The notes beneath the pieces were generated by a model, which did not search any database, had not been told where the DNA came from, and worked only from the letters and a program-made list of their open reading frames with translations. Shown here in pieces: positions 55,644 to 64,000 of a stretch of 64,000 nucleotides of DNA (position 1 is the stretch's first letter; the number at the start of each line of letters is the position of its first letter). A program made the translations under genes and the position numbers. This DNA is from Anisakis pegreffii. Taxonomy: Eukaryota > Nematoda > Chromadorea > Rhabditida > Anisakidae. The stretch covers positions 161,734-225,733 of the forward strand of contig JAPYMA010000991.1 in assembly GCA_035041965.1 (NCBI GenBank), in the 5' to 3' direction.

Positions 55644-56162
55644 ATGAACATAGATGAAACTGACGAATGGGATACAGCATTTGCTCACATTAGAGTTGAT
55701 TATATCGCCGAGATGAACTATCTCAACTTCACGAAAATCGATTATAAACGGATGATTATGACTGACTTTCGTGTGAAGGTGATTGATTTGCAGTTGCGGC
55801 ACTGTTCACTTGCTCAAGCATTCGTTGTAACTGTGCTTGAGGATCAGCCACAGGTCTTGTTGTTTGAGCCGTCTGAAAACATTTACCGATCAATTCCATT
55901 CAAAATACAATCAAAACGATTGCAACCGAATGTCCTCATCCAACTGTCACAATGCCAATTTGACTGCAGTCACGCTGTATTTAAACTAGATTGTAATACA
56001 CTAACAGCGTTCGAATTTACAACAAACGAGTCTCTGAATCAAACTGAAAATGCGCGAATCAAAAACGTCCTTACCTGTCCCTCTTTGGTTTTCAACAAAT
56101 TGTTGAAGAATGAAACCAGTGGTGAATTTCCATCGGCACCATCGCTTGGTGGTTTCTGTTGA
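55644..56162 (+). CDS. Unrecognised ORF, convergent with dynein LIC gene
   Basis: A strong acceptor (CTTTTACAG, ending 55643) precedes a stop-free run of 172 codons, starting MNIDETDEWDTAFAHIRVDY and ending with TGA at 56160-56162. At this base composition such a length is very unlikely by chance. Hydrophobic and charged residues alternate as in a beta-rich globular domain; I do not recognise it. No upstream exon is firmly identified. The last third (about 56040-56162) is antisense to the coding sequence of the dynein light intermediate chain exon, so the true 3' end may be earlier via an unseen splice. Confidence 0.45.
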   Translation: MNIDETDEWDTAFAHIRVDYIAEMNYLNFTKIDYKRMIMTDFRVKVIDLQLRHCSLAQAFVVTVLEDQPQVLLFEPSENIYRSIPFKIQSKRLQPNVLIQLSQCQFDCSHAVFKLDCNTLTAFEFTTNESLNQTENARIKNVLTCPSLVFNKLLKNETSGEFPSAPSLGGFC

Positions 56163-58368
56163 GGAGTCTTTTTGGGTGCTGCCTGCTCAACATTTGCTAA
56201 TTTCTGGAGAAATGATTGCTCTTCTTCTGCTTCCACCATGTGCTCTTTAACTTGTTGACGTTCACGAGGCATCTAATAGTGAAATTCATTTAACAACTAT
56301 CATTCAGTGGATTCATCGATCAATTTTTTGTGAAAATGATGAGAAATTTCGAACAAACCTCCAATGGTTGGTCAGCATCATTGATAGTCTCTCTAATAAT
56401 ATCCAATTTTTTCTCATTATCCCATCCGGCTGGCACAAATATTGCATCTTTTTCTACCACATGCGCTGGTGTTGTGAACGGTACTCCGCACACCCGATGT
56501 ACAATGTATTTGTATAATAATGCAGTATTCTTCTCCTCTTTTGCCGATGTGTACACCTAAAATCCGAGCTGTGAAATTGATGACAGTTATGTGTTTCATT
56601 CTAAAGTGTTCAAAACTTTATCACATTAGTTCACCCATCATTATTTATTCGATTCAGTTCAGCATCTATCCTTCTAAGAGTTTAAACGACTATGACAAAT
56701 TTCTTACGGCTAGATCAAGACAAATATCAACCTATACTATGAACTCAAGTGAAAAACTCACGAGTGCAGCTCCGTGCTGCATACAGAATTTCCTGATATG
56801 AAACTGTACACGATCCAGTTGTTCGTCGTTCAGTTCCGAATGAGCCAAATCACATTTGGTTAATACGACCACAAACGCCACACCACTGTTTCGTATCAAA
56901 ATGTTCTGATCGAGTGGTAGTAACACCTTGAAACAATGACTCTGAAGTGTTTCGTGTTGCATACAGAACTCCTCTTACTTGTTGCAGTGATGCGCACAGA
57001 ACCACAACAGACACAACATTATAGCACATCAAAAGCGCACAAATGAACACACTTTACACGATCTCATTTAATACATATGGATGGCCTATTACGACAACAC
57101 TAACTTGTTCTGTTTCCATTGATGGTATTTTATCGCTGTGCATTGAACTATCCAACGGTTCAACATACTCTTGCCAAAACAGTTCTTCTGAAAATTGTTC
57201 ATAGGACAACATTCAATCATCAACTCTTCTGTTAACTTTCGCATTTGCATAGAAGTGTTTGACAATGACAGAAAAAGATTATGAGCGTTCGACTCACGTG
57301 CTACAACAATCCAGCGAAAAAAACAACCGATTAATGCAAGTAATTTTTTGTGCTACTGACCAGCACTTTAATATGCGCTGACGTTTCCTTTAGGAGATTA
57401 TGAATGAAACTTGAAACGAATGAGAGAAAGGAAAACAAAGTCAAAGAGACCCACGTGCTTTCCGTGCTTCCGATATTGTTTGCTTATCGAACATGGACTG
57501 AATCTGAGCATCGATCAATTTCGACCATTTGCTCAATGACGATAGAATGGCGCCCGGTTGAGTGAGTGATGCACACAGAACCACAACAGTCCGACTTAAG
57601 GACTGGGTTAATGCGAATTTTACCAATGGCGCAAATGACTCATCTCCATCCAGCATCCACACCGGCAACGTTACTGTCTCACCGGGTGCAACGCCTGCAC
57701 CTGAACACTGAACTGCATGAAAATATTCTCGTACATTACTCACATTTTTGCCGAACATGTTTTTGATGCCGTTTTTTTTAGATTTCAGAGAATAAACATT
57801 CTTCCACCAAATCAACCACAAAAGATAACCGTCCTCTTATAACCATCACTGACTGGTAACGGTAAATAATGAATGGTGCTACCTGCAGTGCTCAACTGAT
57901 ACGCATAACTAGCATCTCGAAAGTCAGCATGAACGTTCAAAAAGTGATATTCCAATGCAGAGCCTTTCGCAGAGACTTCACGCTTCTCAAGTCGACTCAG
58001 CAACCAACTTTTACCACTATGACGATCACCTATCAAATGAGATTGAGTAAAGAAACAAGAAACACATAAACAGAATGCAAATCTTTAACTTTTCAAGATA
58101 TTTAAGCTTCAACTTACCAAGAAAAAGGACTGAACCTTGTGGAGCGTTGTTCGTACCTTTTGCACTCACTTCTGAGAGAATCTGAGTCCTCAAATAAAAG
58201 CATTCAGTGAAATTATGAGTGATGTGATGAGGTGAAATTCATCAAATATATATGAATCAAGAATTTTAGACGTAATTACCAAATTTTCTCATCGTCTGCA
58301 TTCGTTCCAACCGCTGCCACCGATGTGATCGGGTATAACGGCAAGTTGAGTGTTCCAGTTGGTGGCAT
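56039..58368 (-). CDS. Cytoplasmic dynein light intermediate chain
   Basis: Eight minus-strand exons: 58368-58280 (MPPTGTLNL start), 58188-58118, 58029-57883, 57712-57455, 57187-57105, 56941-56762, 56556-56359 and 56272-56075. All join in phase. The Ras-like domain has a P-loop GDRHSGKS split across exons 2 and 3, LEYHFLNVHADFRD, VWMLDGDESF, and a VVLTKCD base-recognition motif. C-terminal landmarks are RKFCMQHGAAL, VVEKDAIFVPAGWDNEKKL and SFFNNLL. These match DYNC1LI / nematode dli-1 in order. The protein links the dynein heavy chain to cargo adaptors. After the last exon the frame reads on to TGA at 56039. A GTAAGG...TTTTCAG pair would instead define a 31-nt intron and a stop at 56017-56019. 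Confidence 0.93.
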
Positions 58369-61300
58369 TATCGCACAACGCTATGCGACTGAAATCAGTT
58401 TCTGGAAAACCTAACTGGACGAGAATATTAAGATATAGTAAATGTTTAACGATGATGAGCTGAAACTTCGTAGCGTTCGTAAGGAAGCAAAATTATTAAA
58501 AAAACAATTCTAGTAAACGAAGCAAACACACGCTTTAGTTTTGTTTTATAAGGATTACATGAAATCGATAAGTGCATATCGAAATGAGGCTTTCGCTTGT
58601 TTGGATACTAGTAGTAGTGAGAGAATTGAATGCGGTGGGGAGATGGAAAGATGCAACCAGCTACTGAACTACTCGTTTCGATGAGTCATCAATAATCGCT
58701 ACCAAGCAAACACAACAAATCATTCGCTCTTAATCGCCAAGTTCGGCCAGATCCCTCAAGTTCACGAACAAGTCGTAAATGTTAGCAGCATTCCAGCAAG
58801 TACACTGATGAATGCACAGCATGCACAAAACCCGTCTTTCAGTAATTCAGAAGAGTCTACGACAATATGCTCCGCGACAAGGTGCCACTCCGACAATTCG
58901 CATGTGCCTTATCATTGAGTGGCATGCGCGTGCCTCATCATTTTTGTCGCAGTTTAGACTTGTCGCGGACGTATTTGTCGGTCACCCATTCTGAAGATAA
59001 GAGTGTCGGGAAAGTTTGCCGAAACGTCAGAGCAACAGACAAACAGAGTAGGTAGGTTTTTTAGAGTAGTGGGCTGGAAATGAGCACGGCGAGAAGACTT
59101 GAGCTGAAAATATCACGCGACTGAGATCTGGACGGAGGGACGTTGGTACATGTTTTTTAGAGAACGGAAGGGACGAAGGATGAGGATATGTGTTTTGTAG
59201 AGATCGAAAAGCTCTATCACGTCTTATTTTCGACTGGAATGTTTTGCCGAAAATTTTCCGCAAGAAAGTTCTCAAAAAACAAACGACCAGAGTTCGTCAA
59301 AAATAATAGTAGTGTTGGTAGCTACGATGTGCAATCATTATGGTACGACCAAAATCTCAGCGAGGGAAATGAAAGTACAAGTTTCATAGGAAATGAAAAA
59401 CCCTATCAGATTATCAATTCAAGTGTTTTTCAGAAGTTATCGCTGCAAAAAAAACCTGAACTAATCAAAAGCAGTGAATGACGTGTTCATCTTCGAAGCG
59501 CACACGAGAGGTGGATTAAGGTAAAGAAGAAAAAAAAGTCAATGAAACTGTGTGCTGAACTTGAAAAAGCAAAAGGATCGTCCAGGAACGGACTATTTGT
59601 GCATTTAAAGATAAAGCAAAACGCAATATTCCGTAACGAAACAAATGCTCTAGATGGCAACTGTACATGTCATTATTCGTTTTATAGTTAGATGCCACGT
59701 ATCTGCAACATCAATTTGCGACGGTATTTCTACACCTGTGGTAACTGTAGAACAGAATATGGTAGTAGGAAGACTATAAAATTCACAGCAACTGCACTTC
59801 TTTATGAACATTTCAACTATAATTCCAGAAAGACCATTGCAACGCGCCTATAACGTTGGCACTTCATTTAACTCAAATTGGTATTTGTGATTTTTTCTCC
59901 ATTTGTGATCAAGAAGCTGTGATTCAGGCTCTGTGATCCGTAGTCCATTATTTATGATATCACGTGACACAAACATATATTCTCATGATTGAATGTTCAA
60001 ACATCGTAAAGGCGGTAAGCCTATCGAAATTGGAAGGCAATAAATCAATAAAGAAATCCACATATCGTAGATCCATATGGCAGTAAAGCACTTTGTAAAT
60101 TTGCTTTTTCCTTACTCAACCATGCAACAATATACATTGTTCATACAAAAGCATTCAGACGGTATACATCATCCTTACTAACACATTCAAATCTTATGTA
60201 TTCACCGCGATGAATGTTCAAATCTGTAGAATCTGAAATGCATACGATCACATCGTTATGATCCACATCTGCTCACACATTTCTGTTTTCAGCTTTGCAT
60301 CAGTCACTGTTAGTTCTGATTCGCGAATCATTCATCTCACCATCTAAAAACATCAACAAAATCATTTCGCACAACGGCGCATAAAGAATGCATGCCTATT
60401 CATCGTTCTTGTATATTTCTTTGCTTATCCCAAATTTATCGTTTCTTATTTCCTCTCCTTATTGTATATGACGCCTTAATATCTCAATGTACAATTCTCC
60501 TAAAATATCCCTCTCCATGATATTTTTCTATTTTGAAGAGATCACATCGTTTGAACACACAGACCCATTGTGTTCATCAGCTTCAACATTTCCTATCAAC
60601 CTTCAACTGCTTCAGCATTTTTACCATTACTGCCATCGTATAGATGTTGTTACTGTCATTGTCTAAATCGTCATAATTTTTTTTCATACCATCATTTTCA
60701 TCTTGAAATAATATTGTTCATTTTCGTCCATCACCTTTTCATTAAACTCAACCTATTTAGTGAGATTGTAACAACAAAAACAGTACACCATTAAAAATTC
60801 CCAATCAACAACCACGATCCCAGAACACTCTTTTATATGGAGTTGATTGATCCCTCGAGTGTTTATATCTTTTCATATCATAACGTATCATTCCTTGTTT
60901 AACTCCGTTACTGCATCCTATCAATTGATGCCTAAATCGCTCATGCCATTACAAATAAAAGTTTTGTCTTTATTCTTGCAGTTCAGAGCTTATCAACTTC
61001 GTCTTCCATCATATCAGAATACTCACGGGAACTTCTACAACAACTTTCTTGAACACCACAGACAATGCTGAGCTCAAGGTACTTTTGGCAAATTTATTAT
61101 CTACATAGTATTCTCCACTTTGTGCAATCATCTGAAAAAAGTTTCCCAATTGTTTTAAACTGTTTCATTGCATAATGCAGTTTTTCATTCATATTGTTGT
61201 TTTGTCTACTTTAACATTTTGGTATTGCAAGCGAAATATAAAATTCTTTGAATGTTGAAAGATATCGGTTCATCTATGACTATAAAATTAAATGAGTTCA

Positions 61301-62180
61301 TTTGAAAGTTCATTTGAAATCATGCTCATCAACTCATAAATGCTGCTCAGCGCGAGAATTATCCTAATTAAACCGGAATTGTTTTCATAACATTTATGCT
61401 GCATTCCCTTCATGTTTTTTTAATTCATACTCTGGTGCCGTTATGGCATAGCTCCTATTAGATAACAGTTGAAATTGAGAAAAATTTGTATGCGCTCGGC
61501 AGTTGTGTCTGCGATGAGATGTTTCGTTTTATTTTAACGATCATACTTTGTTGATTATCACATTTTTAAAAATCGCATACTCACTTTCATGAATTCCATT
61601 CATCATTCCTCACTTGAAATCTTAACTTCATTCTGTATTCACTCACTCCATCGATTGCAGAATTGCTATTGCAATCTTTCAATAATATATGCTCAAGTAT
61701 TTTTCGTTATTATTCGAAAAGACGAGTTTTAACTGATACGCAAGTAGTTATCTCTGACGTTTTTTGAAATTATTTTTGGGTTACGGTAGTTTTTGGCGTT
61801 TCATCAGTTCCTCTAGCAGTTTTCAATAAAGTGTTGCCACACGATTTTTTGAATACTTTTAAAAATATTCTTTAGAAAATATTTTTTCCGAAGACTTTTC
61901 AAATTACTTTCTGGTCTTTTCAAAAAACTTCTAGTAGAACGTGGCCGTGCGAAGTGGGCCTGGCTTAGACCTACACGTAAGCATCGTACCTTAACACGAT
62001 TGCTGTGTGCATATGTAATGTGAATGTGGAGGGTTCATGAGGGAAGAGCAGAGATAAAGATAGTCCAAGAAATAATGTCACACAGACCACGAATACGCAG
62101 CAAGTAATTTATAAAATTTATTCAAATCAATCAGCAATATAAAAAAAGTTGATTTATTCATTGGGTTGATTTATTTTTTG
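58369..62180. other. Mostly non-coding flank of the dynein gene
   Basis: No recognised gene. A 97-codon plus-strand frame at 59188-59481 (MCFVEIEKLYHVLFSTGMFC start) has fairly balanced codons and no splice context; it may be a small intronless gene or chance. An 11-bp inverted repeat (TCCGCGACAAG / CTTGTCGCGGA) at 58870 and 58961 brackets about 80 bp. Nothing is seen in 59500-62180. Confidence 0.35.
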
Positions 62181-62185
62181 ATCAA

Positions 62186-62760
62186 TCATTGTGGTGCATA
62201 GAGAGGAGCAAGTACTTGATCCCAAAAGTGATCAGTAACGTCATCACCGGAGAACAGACGACACCATTGGAACTGCTCCACGTACGAAATAAGGAGTGAC
62301 CGGTGAGTGCCGTAACCACTCTTGTGGGAATGCTTGAATTTCTGCCACATTGACTCGATCGTGTTGGTGCACACCCCAGTGTCAGGATCGACGAAATTAA
62401 TGGAGTGGTTCACAGTTAAATGTCCGTATCCCTGAGGGAGATTGCGAATACCACTGTAGGCAGACCACAAATCAGACATGACAGTAGTGCCAGACAGAAT
62501 ATGTTGCTAAATTATGGGGAGAAGGGTGGCAGCGGAGCGGTTTTCGACTGCCACGAGAAAGCATTTACCACTACCTCTCTCTCTACACCACCGAAAATCC
62601 ATTGCTCTCGGACTTGATGCCCTCTTTTGTACTTCCGCCTCGACAAAACAGTTTCGTCGATTTCGGCGATCTTCCCAGGGCCGCCAATTTGCATGGCGTC
62701 GTAACTAGCGGCGGTTATATTGATTGAAGATAGGCGTCTAGTGGTATTTGAATGTGAACC
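62186..62760 (-). pseudogene. Merlin / IS1595-type transposase, decayed
   Basis: Minus-strand frames carry the ISXO2-like DDE domain: IGGPGKIAEIDETVLSRRKY (first Asp), VMSDLWSAYSGI (second Asp) and GVCTNTIESMWQKFKHSH (Glu), followed by VEQFQWCRLF. These match the Merlin superfamily. The gene is broken: a GA-repeat slip near 62575 moves the frame, and a TAG lies between it and the second Asp. The N-terminal zinc-finger part is missing; beyond 62760 the frame enters a tandem repeat. Confidence 0.8.
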
Positions 62761-62839
62761 GCTATTTACGACGAAATGAATATTTATTATGAGCAACAGG
62801 CAGCAAATAAACAATAATCCACGAAAGAATGACTTGAGC

Positions 62840-63019
62840 GATTGAGTGATTGAGTCGAGGGATAACGGGGGATTGAAACGAAATCGAGCGACTGAGTGAT
62901 TGAGTCGAGGGATAACGGGGGATTGAAACGAAATCGAGCGACTGAGTGATTGAGTCGAGGGATAACGGAGATTGAAACGAAATCGAGCGACTGAGTGATT
63001 GAGTCGAGGGATAACGGAG
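62840..63019. repeat. 50-bp tandem repeat
   Basis: About 3.6 copies of a 50-bp unit with core GAGTCGAGGGATAACGG, starting at 62840, 62890, 62940 and 62989 (the third copy is 49 bp). The array abuts the broken end of the transposase. Confidence 0.85.
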
Positions 63020-63084
63020 CTGGGGAATATCGCTTTACCCGAACGAACGAACGAGACGCACGATTGAACGAATGAAAGCAACAA

Positions 63085-64000
63085 ACGATAATAATTGAAT
63101 TATAAGTGAATGAATTAGAAGGGCGTATATTTTGGAGAGGAATTTATTTAAGCATTTATGCTATATGTGTTGATTAGAGGAAAGATAAGAGGCATTTGAG
63201 CTATATATGTATTAGATATAAGGATAGATAAGGAGGCATTTGAGGTGTAAATAAATATATGATTTAAGTATATGACGTGATGGTAAGTGACTGTACATAA
63301 GATTTGTATAAATGACGTGATGATAGACGAATGCAAAACACTGACTGACGTGTTACAATTCTATCAACTGTAAACATTGCACTTTTCGAATTCCTTTCGA
63401 ATTCCCAAAATATGCAATGAAAGGATCAGATTAAAAGATAAATGCATGAGAAAGGCAACATCTTTGTTGCATATTTGTTGCATTCTCTTTGTTGCATGTT
63501 TATGAAAAGATGCATACCAAGCAAAAATGCATGCCTACAGTCAAAACAAAGGCATTATCTGAAAGCTAAAAGCATCAGCAGATGACCTTATCTACGAATA
63601 CCATCTTGCAAGGGCATGAGAAAGATGGAGCAATGGATGAGCTTAAAAGCAACGAGAAGATCGAAGAAGCGGAGACGAGTTATTGTATCAATCGTATTGA
63701 AGACCGTTTGGTTGCGCCTCGCTGATATTTGCGTTGAAATAGTGATATTCGTATTATTGAAATAATAATATTTGAGTTAATCAAAGAGCCAATATTTGGC
63801 CCTATCCTTGGGTTGATAAAGAAATAATTGTGAATAACTTCGTTGTTAATTAATCAAGAATATTCGTAGAGAAACTGTGTAATAGCCACTACTTGGCATT
63901 CTCCTTGGCTAACTGAATTGCTATTGAAAATCCATATTGAAACTCTCGTCCACCGTCTCCTCATTCGAATTGTAACTGACTAATTGATAATATTCAATAA
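63085..64000. other. Right edge, no firm gene
   Basis: A 47-residue plus-strand frame at 63582-63725 (ATG to TGA) reads NEKIEEAETSYCINRIEDR in its middle and looks protein-like, but has no start or splice support. Three TTTGTTGCAT-type units lie at about 63470-63500. Nothing else is recognisable. Confidence 0.25.

Noticed and set aside
62512..63084. 190-codon ORF as an intact protein
   Set aside because: About 60 codons come from the 50-bp tandem repeat, and the transposase part is frameshifted and stopped.

Overview
The window is AT-rich metazoan DNA. Genes are broken by many introns with GT...TTTCAG-type boundaries. The gene set (dynein light intermediate chain, PLAA/Ufd3, telomerase reverse transcriptase, a Tudor protein, CCDC102, and a secreted Cx3Cx3Cx3C-repeat protein) together with the strong TTTCAG acceptors suggests a nematode. 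I cannot place it more precisely. I built gene models by joining exons whose reading phases agree across splice sites. There are no rRNA, CRISPR or bacterial-type features, and no confident stand-alone tRNA gene.

Layout, left to right. 1-1243: 3' part of a four-pass MARVEL-like membrane protein (+). 4760-8166: CCDC102A-like coiled-coil protein (+). 9007-11145: secreted protein with eight Cx3Cx3Cx3C repeats and one apparent +1 frameshift (+). 12.2-14.9 kb: diverged tandem array with a period of about 0.7-0.85 kb. 15601-23305: long coiled-coil protein with tandemly duplicated exons and an unrecognised C-terminal domain (+). 23.3-29.5 kb: gene-poor, with two exon-like minus-strand remnants. 29528-36691: PLAA/Ufd3 with WD40, two PFU-like units, and a C-terminal PUL domain (+); two foldback MITEs and a 75-bp repeat pair lie in its introns. 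About 39721-47163: telomerase reverse transcriptase (+). 47610-53532: Tudor-domain protein (+), with a tRNA-derived SINE in one intron and an inverted partial copy in another. 55644-56162: unrecognised plus-strand ORF that overlaps the 3' end of the next gene. 58368-56039: dynein light intermediate chain (-). 62.2-63.1 kb: decayed Merlin/IS1595-type transposase with a 50-bp tandem repeat (-).

The genes do not form one pathway. Telomerase and the Tudor gene lie head to tail about 450 bp apart, so co-transcription as a nematode-style operon is possible but not shown. The most interesting points are the duplicated PFU-like domain in PLAA, a telomerase with a YADD catalytic box and an apparent C-terminal region, the duplicated exon/intron units in the coiled-coil gene, and the repeat elements inside introns of housekeeping genes.
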